Assembly (NCBI RefSeq): GCF_900141855.1
Contig: NZ_FQYU01000002.1
Span: 310,001-374,000 of the forward strand
From: Pseudozobellia thermophila
Lineage (GTDB): Bacteria > Bacteroidota > Bacteroidia > Flavobacteriales > Flavobacteriaceae
DNA: 64,000 nucleotides
Reading direction: 5' to 3'
Both the position numbers and the translations under genes were made by a program. The notes under the pieces were generated by a model. The model worked only from the letters and a program-made list of their open reading frames with translations, searched no databases and had not been told where the DNA came from. Positions 50,762 to 62,067 of the stretch are shown one piece after another (the first letter of the stretch is position 1; each line of letters opens with the position of its first letter).

Positions 50762-51649
50762 TTAGTATTCAATATCGTTCCAGGTACTCGAATACAAAGG
50801 AGCTACGCGGTTAAGGGTTTCTTTAAGCTTTACGATATCCACCTTGGGGCCATCGGAAAAAATGTTTCGTATTTCCTCGGATTTGGCATCAAAGAAGGTT
50901 TGGATCAAAAAGGCATTCGGACGCCTCTTGATCATGGTTTCAAACAGTCTCATGGTTCCGGCGATCACCTGTTTGCCCGTACTATTATTGTCTCCCAGTA
51001 TATCCAATCCCTTTCTGTGGTAGTTGTACATGGCGATACGGTATTCGCGATAGGTATTTGACAACAGGTTGTCGACCAGCTCGAAACGGCTTCTGTCGTT
51101 ACTTTGGTCCCAACCCGAGTAACTGGTGCCTTGGGCCTGGGTGGTAATGGCCTGTGCCTTTCTGAAATATTCGGTACCCCCTTCCAAGGAAAAAGTATCG
51201 GCATCAAGTCCCAATATCACGTACACGTAGTATGCAACAACACCTACCAAATTGGAATCGAACACATTTTCATTGAAAATCAAGGGTTGAAATTCGATAT
51301 ATTCAAAATTGAACTGGGCGTCCTTATAATTGAATACCGGGGTTTCGTAAGAGGTGTTGAAGACCGGCCGCGAAGACTGGATCTGAATGTTCCCTTCAAA
51401 GCGGTTCGACTCGTAGTTGGTTATGGTAATGAACATCTGGGCGTTGATCCTTTCGTTCTCCTTGTAAATGCGGTTGGTCCACTTGGTCTTGTTCACAAAA
51501 TCGTTGAGGGAGCGCTCCAGGGTCTTAAAGATCTGTTGATTGGTCTGCGATACCTGATCGGCATTTACCGTTACTGTACAATTGAGTTCCTGTGCCCGGA
51601 CAAAGCATCCAAAAAAGGTAAAAACTATAAGTAGAACTACACTACGCAT
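50762..51649 (-). CDS. DUF4835 (PorD-like) exported protein
   Basis: A 295-residue protein with a signal peptide (cut near VRAQ), then the DUF4835 domain across its length: ELNCTVTVNADQVSQTN at the start, FNTSYETPVFNYKD, LVGVVAYYVYVILGLDADTF and the tail YSSTWNDIEY. The family is Bacteroidota-specific and, as I recall, named PorD for its link to type IX secretion; its exact role is not clear. It overlaps coaBC by 8 nt and lies between it and recN. Confidence 0.88.
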   Translation of the reverse strand: MRSVVLLIVFTFFGCFVRAQELNCTVTVNADQVSQTNQQIFKTLERSLNDFVNKTKWTNRIYKENERINAQMFITITNYESNRFEGNIQIQSSRPVFNTSYETPVFNYKDAQFNFEYIEFQPLIFNENVFDSNLVGVVAYYVYVILGLDADTFSLEGGTEYFRKAQAITTQAQGTSYSGWDQSNDRSRFELVDNLLSNTYREYRIAMYNYHRKGLDILGDNNSTGKQVIAGTMRLFETMIKRRPNAFLIQTFFDAKSEEIRNIFSDGPKVDIVKLKETLNRVAPLYSSTWNDIEY

Positions 51650-52847
51650 GATATCGTTTCAAGATTTCGGCAAAAATATCCTCGGCTACCGCCGCCTTGC
51701 TCTTAAGTTCAAACGGATTAATGGCGTAATTCTTATCTATGAAGGTAATTTTATTGGTAGCGTGGCCAAATCCCGCCCCCTTATCGTTCAAGGAGTTGAG
51801 CACGATGGCATCGAGGTTTTTCCTTTCCAGCTTGGCCTTGGCGTTTTCGATCTCGTTCTCGGTCTCGAGGGCAAAACCGACCAAATACTGCTTTTTTTTC
51901 CGTTCGCCCAGAGACAACAAAATATCTTTTGTCTTGACGAGTTCCAAGGTCAATTCGGCCGTTTTTTTCTTTATTTTTTGGTCCGCTATCCGCTTGGGCC
52001 GGTAATCGGCCACGGCAGCGGCACAAATCACGACGTCCATATCCTTATAATACGAATGTACGGCATCGTACATTTCTTCGGAAGATACCACCTTTACCAC
52101 CTGTACCGAATCGTGCTTCAGACTTAAATGGGTAGGACCGGAGACCAAGACAACCCTCGCCCCCAGACCCGCCGCGACCTTGGCAAGCTCGTAACCCATA
52201 CGGCCCGAGGCATGGTTGCCCACAAACCTGACGGGGTCTATGGCCTCATAGGTAGGACCTGCCGTAATCAAGACGTTTTTACCGCTAAGGGGCAAGCCTT
52301 GGGCAAGGTGTTTTTTTATAAAATCGACGATAGCCTCAGGTTCGGCCATTCGGCCCTCTCCGTATAGTCCACTGGCCAGTTCGCCCGAAGTGGCCGGAAT
52401 CATAACATTGCCATAGGCCTGTAATTTTTCAAAGGACGATTTGGAGGAAGGATGCCGGTACATATCGAGGTCCATGGCCGGGGCAAAGAAGACAGGGCAT
52501 TTGGCCGACAAATAGGCCGCCAGTAAAAGGTTGTCGCAAGTGCCATTCGCCATTTTCGACAAGGTATTCGCCGTAGCGGGGGCAATAAGCATGATGTCGG
52601 CCCACAGGCCCAACTCCACGTGGTTGTTCCAATCGACTTCCCCACCTTCTTCATTGACGAAGGAGGAAAGAACGGGATTCTTGGAGAGGGTGGCAAGGGT
52701 AAGGGGAGAAACAAAAGAGCCGGCACTTTCCGTTAAAATCACTTTAACATTGGCGCCAGCCTTTATCAATAAACGAACGAGAAAGGTAGTTTTGTAAGCG
52801 GCAATCCCCCCGGTAATGCCTAAAAGGATGTTTTTACCGCCCAACAT
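51642..52847 (-). CDS. coaBC: Phosphopantothenoylcysteine decarboxylase / phosphopantothenate-cysteine ligase
   Basis: A 401-residue bifunctional enzyme for two steps of coenzyme A synthesis. The N-terminal CoaC flavoprotein has GGIAAYK, the catalytic histidine in DWNNHVELG and the PAMDLDMY motif; the C-terminal CoaB has TAGPTYEAIDPVRFVGNHASG and the KIKK(K)TAEL nucleotide region. Both halves are complete. It stands between rpoZ (6-nt gap) and DUF4835 (8-nt overlap) in one operon. Confidence 0.97.
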   Translation of the reverse strand: MLGGKNILLGITGGIAAYKTTFLVRLLIKAGANVKVILTESAGSFVSPLTLATLSKNPVLSSFVNEEGGEVDWNNHVELGLWADIMLIAPATANTLSKMANGTCDNLLLAAYLSAKCPVFFAPAMDLDMYRHPSSKSSFEKLQAYGNVMIPATSGELASGLYGEGRMAEPEAIVDFIKKHLAQGLPLSGKNVLITAGPTYEAIDPVRFVGNHASGRMGYELAKVAAGLGARVVLVSGPTHLSLKHDSVQVVKVVSSEEMYDAVHSYYKDMDVVICAAAVADYRPKRIADQKIKKKTAELTLELVKTKDILLSLGERKKKQYLVGFALETENEIENAKAKLERKNLDAIVLNSLNDKGAGFGHATNKITFIDKNYAINPFELKSKAAVAEDIFAEILKRYHA

Positions 52848-52853
52848 AGCATC

Positions 52854-53186
52854 TTACTTCTCTTTCTCCGTATTTCTGTAGTAAATTTTGTCGTTCAACC
52901 ACTCCTCTACGGCAAGGGCATGCGGTTTAGGCAGTTTTTCATAGAATTTTGAAACCTCGATCTGCTCCTTGTTCTCAAAAACCTCCTCAAGACTATCGCT
53001 GTACGTAGCGAATTCTTCCAATTTTTCCAACAACTCCTTCTTGATCTCCGAATTGATTTGAATCGCACGTTTGGCGGCTATGGAGATCGCTTCATAAATA
53101 TTGCCCGTTTTGGCATCAAACTCGTTTCTGTTGATGGTTACGGTAGAAACGGGCGCTTTGGAATTTTTCAAGTCGTTCATATTCAT
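52854..53186 (-). CDS. rpoZ: RNA polymerase omega subunit, Bacteroidota type
   Basis: A 110-residue protein. The core omega features (GNIYEAISIAAKRAIQIN, resembling the R-F-E-A-V-I helices of RpoZ) are followed by a Bacteroidota-specific extension with PKPHALAVEEWLNDKIYYRN. It belongs to the polymerase-assembly family and probably helps fold the beta' subunit. It is the second gene of the bamD operon. Confidence 0.88.
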   Translation of the reverse strand: MNMNDLKNSKAPVSTVTINRNEFDAKTGNIYEAISIAAKRAIQINSEIKKELLEKLEEFATYSDSLEEVFENKEQIEVSKFYEKLPKPHALAVEEWLNDKIYYRNTEKEK

Positions 53187-53198
53187 AGTTACAGTGAT

Positions 53199-54023
53199 TT
53201 ATTTAGCCTCTCCCTGTGGCGAGAAGCCCTCTAATTCTTCATTAACTTTTTCTAATAATTTATCGGCCTCCTCCATAAATTTGGTTTCGGGAAACTGCTT
53301 CTTCAATGCCGCATAATGCTCCTTTGCCACCGCCAACCTCGGCTTTTGCAAAACCTCAAAGCTGTTAAGGGCATAGTGCGAAGCCGACTCAAACCGATAG
53401 AACATGGCCTCTTCCCTATAGATAGAGCCCGGGAAATCGGAAATAAAATTATCGAACGCGGCTACGGCCGGGGTCAGGAACGTAAAGTCAAATTTCCCCA
53501 ACTTATTGAATTGTTTGGCGATTTCAAAAGCCTTTTTTTCCTTTTTTCGGGTGAGTTCCTTGGCCATGGCATTGGCCTCGTCAAAATATTCGGAATCGGG
53601 ATAGGCATTGATAAAGTTCTGTAATTTGATCAAGGCCTTATCGGTATCGGTCTGGTCGAGCGAGTAGTTGGGCGACAGCTCAAAATAGCTTTTGGCCCCA
53701 AAGAAGGAGGCTTCGACCACCTTTTCACTCTTGGGGTACGACTTTACAAAGCGCTCGAACTGGTAACCCGCCATATTAAAGTCCTTTCTCTTAAAATAGG
53801 TATCTGCCAGAAAGAACATGACCCTTTCCCCCTGGGGTTTACCGATATACTTGGGCGCAATTTGCTCAAAGAGGCGGTTGGCCCTTTTCATATCACCTTC
53901 CTCATAGAACTTCTGGGCCATGTCATATTTGGCCTTAACATCCTCGTTCTTAAGTACTTTTTGGTATTCGCTGCACGATTGTGACAAAACGGCGAATACT
54001 AAAATAGGGGCTAACAGTCTCAT
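53199..54023 (-). CDS. bamD: Outer membrane assembly lipoprotein BamD
   Basis: A TPR lipoprotein of the Bam complex that folds outer-membrane beta-barrel proteins. The lipobox cysteine follows SQS, and SCSEYQKVLKNED is the usual flavobacterial start of the mature protein. Tandem TPR repeats cover residues ~30-250 (MAQKFYEEGDMKRANRLFEQI, FLADTYFKRKDF, FINAYPDSEYFDEA). The ATG at 54023 is preferred: a -7 element at 54040-54047 would put the mRNA start at or just past an ATG at 54035. Leading gene of a five-gene operon. Confidence 0.92.
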   Translation of the reverse strand: MRLLAPILVFAVLSQSCSEYQKVLKNEDVKAKYDMAQKFYEEGDMKRANRLFEQIAPKYIGKPQGERVMFFLADTYFKRKDFNMAGYQFERFVKSYPKSEKVVEASFFGAKSYFELSPNYSLDQTDTDKALIKLQNFINAYPDSEYFDEANAMAKELTRKKEKKAFEIAKQFNKLGKFDFTFLTPAVAAFDNFISDFPGSIYREEAMFYRFESASHYALNSFEVLQKPRLAVAKEHYAALKKQFPETKFMEEADKLLEKVNEELEGFSPQGEAK

Positions 54024-54039
54024 TCTAAAAAACATTTTG

Positions 54040-54047
54040 CAAAATTA
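54040..54047 (-). promoter_or_regulatory. bamD operon -7 promoter element (TAATTTTG)
   Basis: The complement of CAAAATTA is TAATTTTG, a full match. Expected start of transcription is near 54034, giving an ~11-nt leader to the ATG at 54023. A TTG lies 24 nt away, longer than usual. Confidence 0.55.
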
Positions 54048-54209
54048 CGGATTCCCTTCGGATATAAAAAACAAAAAATAAAACTCCTAATTTAGTTCAA
54101 TAGGAACTTTGCACCAATGCTTTTGTGGAAGATTTAACACCGGGGAACCGAAATTACCGGAATTGGCATGTCGCCCAAGGGCCTAGGAAGACCAAAGGAA
54201 AGCCCCGTA

Positions 54210-55106
54210 TCAACTTGTAGCCACCTTGACGAAAGGTTTTACAAAGGCTTCGATCTTGCCCTTAAGTGCCGCGGAAGCCTCGACCAAGGGCAAGCGTACC
54301 GTGGCCCTGGCCAATCCCAAGATCTCAAAGATGGCTTTGATTCCCGCCGGGTTTCCTTCCTCAAAGATCAACTGCATGCCTTCCTGCATGGCATAGTGGT
54401 ACTTGTAGGCCTCTTCCACCTGTTGGTTGAGACCGGCACGGATCATTTGCGAAAATTCGGAAGGCAATCCCTGCCCCAGTACCGAAATGACACCTGCCCC
54501 CCCGGCCAATACGGTTGGCAAGGCCGTGGCGTCATCGCCCGAAATGACCTGAAAATCGCCAGGACAGGTCTTGATCAATTCCTGTACTTGCACCATATTG
54601 CCGGAAGCCTCCTTAATGGCAACGATATTGCGCGACTCGCGGGCCAGCCGTACCACGGTGGCGGGCAATACATTGCTTCCCGTCCTGCCCGGTACATTAT
54701 AGAGTATGATCGGTTTTGGGGAGGCTTCGGCGATTGCCTTGAAATGTTGGAAAATCCCTTCCTGGGTCGGTTTATTGTAGTAGGGCGAAACGGAAAGCAC
54801 CGCCTCGAAATGGGTAAGGTCGAGCTTTTTGAGTTCCTCGATAACGGCATGGGTATTGTTGCCCCCCACCCCAACGACCAAGGGCAATCGCCCCGCATTG
54901 GCCAGGGTAACCGTATCCATAACCAATTGCTTTTCTTCCTTAGTCAAGGTAACCGATTCCCCGGTGGTCCCCAACACCACCAAATAGTCCACACCTCCGT
55001 CGATACAGTAATCGACCACTTTGCGCAGTGCATCGACATCTATGGTCAAATCTTCCTTAAAGGGCGTTATCAACGCAACCCCCGTCCCGATTAGCTCTTT
55101 CATCAT
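54210..55106 (-). CDS. dapA: 4-hydroxy-tetrahydrodipicolinate synthase
   Basis: A 298-residue class I aldolase for lysine and diaminopimelate synthesis. The Schiff-base Lys165 (VAIKEASG), proton-relay Tyr136 ([11 protein letters not shown]), Arg141, and the GTTGES loop (46-51) are all in place. Two Met codons start the frame; either may be used. Its start overlaps the stop of the DUF6913 gene by 4 nt. Lysine inhibition is possible in this family but not readable here. Confidence 0.96.
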   Translation of the reverse strand: MMKELIGTGVALITPFKEDLTIDVDALRKVVDYCIDGGVDYLVVLGTTGESVTLTKEEKQLVMDTVTLANAGRLPLVVGVGGNNTHAVIEELKKLDLTHFEAVLSVSPYYNKPTQEGIFQHFKAIAEASPKPIILYNVPGRTGSNVLPATVVRLARESRNIVAIKEASGNMVQVQELIKTCPGDFQVISGDDATALPTVLAGGAGVISVLGQGLPSEFSQMIRAGLNQQVEEAYKYHYAMQEGMQLIFEEGNPAGIKAIFEILGLARATVRLPLVEASAALKGKIEAFVKPFVKVATS

Positions 55107-55636
55107 TCTAGTTCATTTAATACTCCAAGGTATTTCTTTAATTCCTTTTTAAACGTCTTAAAGTCGTTTAGGGGCGCATCGAGTATCAAATCGTTGTAAA
55201 CCTTGTCCACATCCTTGAACCCTGCCCTAAAACGCGCCTTTGTCTTAATGCTCATGAGCTGTACCAAAAGGTTCTCTTTGGTATAGTAATTGACCAAAAG
55301 GTCGTATTCGCGGCTTAAGAATTCCAAAGCATAACTGTTCTCTATGTTGCCGTTCCACCCCAGGTCCTTATCCGAAAAAACGGGGGTCGAATAGGGCGAA
55401 TTTTTGTCGTAAAAGCTTTTATAACCGATAATTTTAACGGCGTTTGGCCTTAAATTGTAGTCTTCCACAAACTCGTAGAAAACATTGGCATCATCAAAAC
55501 TGTCCAAATCAACGATACACCCTACCGATGTAATACCTCTGCTTCGGTCAACCGTCGGTAGCTCTTTCGCCAATTCCTGCTTCAAAAATTTTACGCCCGA
55601 ATTGTACTTAAGCTTATCTTTTATTCCCTTAAACAT
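55103..55636 (-). CDS. DUF6913 family protein
   Basis: A 177-residue soluble protein of a Bacteroidota-specific family usually found next to dapA. The body is alpha/beta: [64 protein letters not shown] recognise no active site. It overlaps dapA by 4 nt and begins the pair. Function is unknown; conservation with dapA suggests a link with lysine or cell-wall metabolism. Confidence 0.82.
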   Translation of the reverse strand: MFKGIKDKLKYNSGVKFLKQELAKELPTVDRSRGITSVGCIVDLDSFDDANVFYEFVEDYNLRPNAVKIIGYKSFYDKNSPYSTPVFSDKDLGWNGNIENSYALEFLSREYDLLVNYYTKENLLVQLMSIKTKARFRAGFKDVDKVYNDLILDAPLNDFKTFKKELKKYLGVLNELE

Positions 55637-55738
55637 GTACTTTTACATTTTAGAACACAACGACTATTACTAGGCGCGAAGTGTCTTACAAATGTAAAGA
55701 ATCTCATTGCATATTATTGCGCTAAGATAAAATGAAAT

Positions 55739-56509
55739 ATGATTTTAAAAATAAAACATTTTGTTGCATTTATAACAATTATAGGTGCGTGTTCATGCCG
55801 GGACAGCACCATAGGACTCTCAAAAATAGAGGGACGGCAGCTTAGCATCGATGCGGATATTGCGGATTCGAAGGAGATAGATTCCTTTGTCGCCCCTTAC
55901 CGCGATCGGGTTGACGAAGTATTGGACAGTACCTTGGCCTATGCCCCAAACCCTATATCAAAGACGGATGGAACCTACAACACCACGGCCGGCAACCTAA
56001 TGGCCGACATTGTCCTTTCTGAGGCCAACCCCATTTATAAGGCCCGTACCGGCCATGAAATCGACTTCGTCCTGCTCAATCACGGCGGAATACGGTCCGG
56101 TATCTCAAAAGGAAGCATTACATCAAGAACGGCCTACGAGGTCATGCCTTTTGAAAATTCGATCGTCGTGGCCGAACTGGGCGGAAAATCCGTTCTTAAA
56201 TTGGTCGATTATTTGCGCGATTCGGGAAGGGCCCACCCTATTTCCGGACTTCAAATTGTTTTGGACCGGGACCATCAGGTCAAGACCGTTAAAATACAGG
56301 GGCAAGATTTCGACGAGGACAAAACCTATAGGGTGGCGACCTCGAACTACCTCCTTTCGGGGGGCGACAGCATGTTCTTTTTTAAGGACGCGACAGAGGT
56401 TGTCGATACCGACTACCTTATCCGGAATGCCATGATCGATTATTTCAAAAAAGTTGATACGGTGGCCCCCACGGTCGACGACAGATTTATAAAATTGACG
56501 GAACAGTAG
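55739..56509 (+). CDS. 5'-nucleotidase C-terminal domain lipoprotein
   Basis: A 256-residue lipoprotein (lipobox IIGAC, Cys18). The rest is a 5'-nucleotidase C-terminal (substrate-binding) domain: DSTLAYAPNPIS, NLMADIVLSEA, NHGGIR (114-119), and SNYLLSGGDSMFFF. Alone it lacks the metallophosphoesterase half, which is encoded by the next gene, 2 bp downstream. The two would form a complete UshA-like nucleotidase outside the cytosol that releases phosphate and nucleosides. Domain order is reversed compared with a fused enzyme. Confidence 0.92.
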   Translation: MILKIKHFVAFITIIGACSCRDSTIGLSKIEGRQLSIDADIADSKEIDSFVAPYRDRVDEVLDSTLAYAPNPISKTDGTYNTTAGNLMADIVLSEANPIYKARTGHEIDFVLLNHGGIRSGISKGSITSRTAYEVMPFENSIVVAELGGKSVLKLVDYLRDSGRAHPISGLQIVLDRDHQVKTVKIQGQDFDEDKTYRVATSNYLLSGGDSMFFFKDATEVVDTDYLIRNAMIDYFKKVDTVAPTVDDRFIKLTEQ

Positions 56510-56511
56510 CC

Positions 56512-57423
56512 ATGAAACGAAGACAATTTATACACGAAGCGGGTGCCGCTGCCACCTTATTGGGCCTTGGTGGCCTTTCACTGGGTTCTTGCTCCAGTGC
56601 GATGAAGAAACACATCACCATACTACACACCAACGATGTCCACAGCCACATCGATACTTTTCCCGCGTCGCATTCGCGATATGCCAACCTCGGAGGGGTA
56701 GCCCGGCGGGCCTCTTTGGTAGCGTCGATCCGAAAAGAAAATCCGAATACCCTTTTGCTCGACGCGGGCGATATTTTTCAGGGAACCCCATATTTTAATT
56801 TTTACGGGGGCGAGTTGGAGTTCAAATTGATGAGCATGCTCAAGTACGATGCGGCCACCATAGGCAACCACGATTTCGACAATGGTATCGACGGTCTTTT
56901 GGCCCAAATGCCCCATGCCAATTTTCAATTGCTTTCCGCCAACTACGATTTTAAGAATACGATTATGGACGGCCATGTGCAGGCCTATAAGATTTTTGAG
57001 GTAGACGACATCAAGATCGGAGTCTATGGCCTCGGCATCGAATTGGAGGGGCTGGTGACGAAAAAGCTATATATGGAAACCGAATACTTGGACCCCTTCG
57101 AGGTCGCCCAAGACACGGAAACCAATTTAAAGGAGTACCACAATTGCGATTTGATCATATGTTTATCACACTTGGGCTATGATTACCAAAACAAGAAGAA
57201 ACCGAGTGACCTGAACCTGGCCCAACACACCCGGCACACCGATTTGATCATTGGCGGCCATACACACACGTTTCTCGATAAGCCCACCGTGGTTCCCAAC
57301 AAGGACGGGCGTAACATTCTGGTCAACCAAGTAGGCTGTTTCGGTATTAACCTGGGCCGTATCGATTTTTACTTCGACGGGGCGAAGAACCAGCTTTCAA
57401 AGGGCGTCTCGATTACCGTTTAA
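56512..57423 (+). CDS. Metallophosphoesterase, 5'-nucleotidase N-terminal half
   Basis: A 303-residue calcineurin-like phosphoesterase. Metal and catalytic residues are intact: HTNDVHSH (Asp42, His44), DAGDIF (Asp87), GNHDFD (Asn119, His120), SHLG and GGHTHT (His250, His252). The N-terminus has a twin-arginine-like KRRQFI (2-7) followed by a hydrophobic segment and a lipobox-type cysteine (Cys27), so export may be by the Tat system as a folded, metal-loaded lipoprotein. It starts 2 bp after the C-domain gene. Together they form a nucleotide-degrading enzyme. Confidence 0.93.
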   Translation: MKRRQFIHEAGAAATLLGLGGLSLGSCSSAMKKHITILHTNDVHSHIDTFPASHSRYANLGGVARRASLVASIRKENPNTLLLDAGDIFQGTPYFNFYGGELEFKLMSMLKYDAATIGNHDFDNGIDGLLAQMPHANFQLLSANYDFKNTIMDGHVQAYKIFEVDDIKIGVYGLGIELEGLVTKKLYMETEYLDPFEVAQDTETNLKEYHNCDLIICLSHLGYDYQNKKKPSDLNLAQHTRHTDLIIGGHTHTFLDKPTVVPNKDGRNILVNQVGCFGINLGRIDFYFDGAKNQLSKGVSITV

Positions 57424-57436
57424 GGGCAGAAACGGA

Positions 57437-57739
57437 TCACAGGGAGAGCACGAATACGGTGATTTCCCGGCGTTCCTCCTCCAAAGTGGCATTGCAGTAG
57501 GGGCGCCCGGCCTTTCGATACCAATATCCCGCATTGAAGCGATCGCCCTCTTCCCTGTGCAGATGGGCATGGATCCAGCTACCCACATCGGTATATATTT
57601 CCTGGGCTATGTCGTGGGCCGCTTCCCAATTACCATTGGCCGCATACCACATGGCCTTTAAGGCTTCGGGCCAATCGGAAGACGGTTTCCCCTGCCCCAA
57701 TGTCGATTGAAATTCCTGATAGTTGCCTGGCGTGCTCAT
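57437..57739 (-). CDS. Unknown small soluble protein
   Basis: A 100-residue acidic/aromatic protein with no signal peptide. WPEALKAMWYAANGNWEAAHDIAQ and SWIHAHLHREEGDRFNAGYWYRKAG read like one TPR-like helical pair plus a His-rich loop. The pattern is conserved in unrelated bacteria, as far as I remember, but the function is unknown. Its stop codon faces the phosphoesterase stop 13 bp away, and it stands alone between two unrelated genes. Confidence 0.75.
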   Translation of the reverse strand: MSTPGNYQEFQSTLGQGKPSSDWPEALKAMWYAANGNWEAAHDIAQEIYTDVGSWIHAHLHREEGDRFNAGYWYRKAGRPYCNATLEEERREITVFVLSL

Positions 57740-57817
57740 TTAAGTCTTCTTTGCTTTGCAATTCGATTCTAAAATTACCTATTTTCACTTAGAATTAAAC
57801 CGCCGTTGACCAGAAAC

Positions 57818-59050
57818 ATGTTCTACCGATTTTTTTCGCACAGGTTCCTCCCCTATTGGGTCGCCATATCGGCCACCTTATCCATACTCTGCATTCACAT
57901 GCTCCCGGCGGTAGACAGTATGTTGAATGAAAACAACGTAAAAATATCCCATGTTTTTCTTCAATCCCAAATCGACTACCACAAAGAACTCCCGCCTTTC
58001 GCCCGGCGCCCCTTCACGACCCTATTGATTGACGGTGCCACAAAAAACCTGGGCATAAGGGCCGGCCATTCCTTTATCTTGATCAACTTTCTATTGATGT
58101 TCGCATCGGGAATTCTCCTTTACCTGCTTTCAATACAGCTCAAAGCCTCAAGAAAAACGGCCTTGGCCAATATGCTCCTTTATTTTTCGTCCTTTTCCAT
58201 CCTCTTTGCCTTTTTCCCACCCGTCTTTTCCTATGACGAACCTTTGCAGTACTGTTTGATATTTGCCTCGCTGACCCTGTTCTTCAAGCAACGTTGGAAA
58301 TGGTTCGCGATCCTCTTCACCCTTTCGGCCATTACAAGGGAAACCAGCCTTATCTTGCTGCCCGCCTTGGCCTATTTGGCCTTCAATGACCAGGTTTTCA
58401 ACAATGGGGAACCGGGAAGAAAAAAGGCAAAAAAACTGGCTTACCTACTGGTACCGGTATTGGCCTACCTCGTTTATCTCGGTATTTTTCTATGGACGAA
58501 CAAGCTGGTAGGACATGCCCAGAACGAAATGGCGAGCAGGTATTCGTGCTTTCTCGAAAATTTTGAAAACCGAAAAAACACCATAGAATCGATTACCTCC
58601 TTATATGCGGTACTTGCCCTCCCTGTCTATCTGACTCTTTTTCACTATAAGGAAAAGGGGGCAAAGAAGAGGGACAAAGACTTCATCAAGGCCTTTTGGA
58701 TAACCGCCATGATCAACACCCCGATTGTCATTTTAACGGCATTTGCACGGGAATCGCGGCTTTTTGCACTTCCGCTGCTGCTGCTCTGGCCCGTTTTCTT
58801 CCAGTTGTTCGCAAACGACCTGACCCCCTTGTTTTCCAAAAACTCCCTACGAAATTGGATAAAAAGCAAGACCTCCCTGTTGGTCTTCGCGGGCCTGACC
58901 TTGGGCAATTTCCTTTTCTGCTTTAAACTCTATGCCGACCTAGGCCTGGGGGCCAACAATTTCTACCAAGAATACCTCTTTGTCCTCAACCTCGTCCTTA
59001 GCTATCACGTATCGTACGTACTCCCAAAACGGAAGGCCCCGGAAAAGTGA
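57818..59050 (+). CDS. Multi-spanning membrane protein, possibly glycosyltransferase-like
   Basis: A 410-residue hydrophobic protein from the ATG at 57818 (an upstream TTG at 57806 is less likely). About nine or ten membrane helices (for example at residues ~15-35, ~85-110, ~115-135, ~160-180, ~190-210) are separated by short loops, with an extracytoplasmic loop between the first two that includes FARRPFTTLL. Its layout resembles GT-C-type (dolichol-mannosyltransferase-like) enzymes, but no clear acidic loop motif is found, so function is left open. It converges on ligA without a clear terminator. Confidence 0.7.
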   Translation: MFYRFFSHRFLPYWVAISATLSILCIHMLPAVDSMLNENNVKISHVFLQSQIDYHKELPPFARRPFTTLLIDGATKNLGIRAGHSFILINFLLMFASGILLYLLSIQLKASRKTALANMLLYFSSFSILFAFFPPVFSYDEPLQYCLIFASLTLFFKQRWKWFAILFTLSAITRETSLILLPALAYLAFNDQVFNNGEPGRKKAKKLAYLLVPVLAYLVYLGIFLWTNKLVGHAQNEMASRYSCFLENFENRKNTIESITSLYAVLALPVYLTLFHYKEKGAKKRDKDFIKAFWITAMINTPIVILTAFARESRLFALPLLLLWPVFFQLFANDLTPLFSKNSLRNWIKSKTSLLVFAGLTLGNFLFCFKLYADLGLGANNFYQEYLFVLNLVLSYHVSYVLPKRKAPEK

Positions 59051-59079
59051 ATTGGTCCGCGGGCCCATTACAGGAAAGC

Positions 59080-61083
<2,004 letters not shown>

Positions 61084-61138
61084 TTATTAAATCGGGGTAT
61101 GGCCAAATGGTTCCATACACATACAAACATCTACAGTC

Positions 61139-62002
61139 TTAAAAACACGCCCGAATCATGCGATCGTTTTCAAACATGTCTTTTCGCAGCTCAATTTCTG
61201 AAAAATTATGCTCTTTGAGAAGTTCTTGGGTCTCCTTTCCCAAATATTGGTTGATCTCTAGGTACAGCCTGCCCTCTTTTTTCAGTCCGCCTTTCGAAAA
61301 CCGGGCTATGGCGCGATAAAAGAGCAAAGGATCCCCATCACTGACGAAAAGGGCCATATCGGGTTCGTTGTCCAGCACATTGGCATGCATTTCCGCTTTC
61401 TCCTTCTCCCTGACGTAGGGTGGGTTCGACACGATAACATCAAAGGCATCGGGTAGCTCGGGCCCTTTCAAAATGTCGACTTCGAGAAATTGGATATCAA
61501 CGGCGTTCCTTACGGCATTTTTCCGCGCCACCTCCAGGGCCAACCCCGAAACATCGAGGGCATGTACCTCGGCCTTCGGCAGGTTTTTCGCCAAGGCAAC
61601 GGCTATGCATCCGCTTCCGGTACCGATATCCAAGATTTTAAGTTCCCCGACGCCCCCTTTGCCCCTACCGTCATTCACATCGTCCAAAATCCAGCGCACC
61701 AATTCCTCGGTTTCGGGCCTAGGGATCAACACCTTGTCGTTTACCAAAAACTCCAAGTCCATAAAATCGGCTTGCCCTATTACATACTGTATGGGCCGCC
61801 CCAAACGCAATTGGGACAAAGCCTCGAAAAGGGGTTGCTCCTCATCCTTCGAAACCGTTAAATTGGGTTGAAGGGCGAGCACAAAACGCTCCATGCCCAA
61901 ATAATGCTCGATCAAGAGATAAAAAAAGCTGTTCACTTCCTCGGGCGGATAAAGGCTGCCCAATTCTTTATGAAATATATTTTTGATTTCCTTTAGCTGC
62001 AT
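61139..62002 (-). CDS. prmC: Release factor glutamine methyltransferase
   Basis: A 287-residue SAM-dependent methyltransferase that methylates the GGQ glutamine of release factors. The SAM site DIGTGSGCIA (125-134) and the catalytic NPPY (193-196) are clear, as is the N-terminal helical part with IPRPETEELV. It is divergent from ribD, with 65 bp between the starts. Confidence 0.96.
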   Translation of the reverse strand: MQLKEIKNIFHKELGSLYPPEEVNSFFYLLIEHYLGMERFVLALQPNLTVSKDEEQPLFEALSQLRLGRPIQYVIGQADFMDLEFLVNDKVLIPRPETEELVRWILDDVNDGRGKGGVGELKILDIGTGSGCIAVALAKNLPKAEVHALDVSGLALEVARKNAVRNAVDIQFLEVDILKGPELPDAFDVIVSNPPYVREKEKAEMHANVLDNEPDMALFVSDGDPLLFYRAIARFSKGGLKKEGRLYLEINQYLGKETQELLKEHNFSEIELRKDMFENDRMIRACF

Positions 62003-62055
62003 TGAAACGGTGCGGGTTGATGGTTTTGGAGGCTGGTCCCCAAGAAATAATATCC

Positions 62056-62063
62056 TATTTTTA
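62056..62063 (+). promoter_or_regulatory. Weak -7 promoter-like element (TATTTTTA)
   Basis: TATTTTTA differs from TAnnTTTG at the last base. It lies 4 nt before the GTG and 25 nt before an internal ATG of ribD. Confidence 0.3.
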
Positions 62064-62067
62064 CGGC

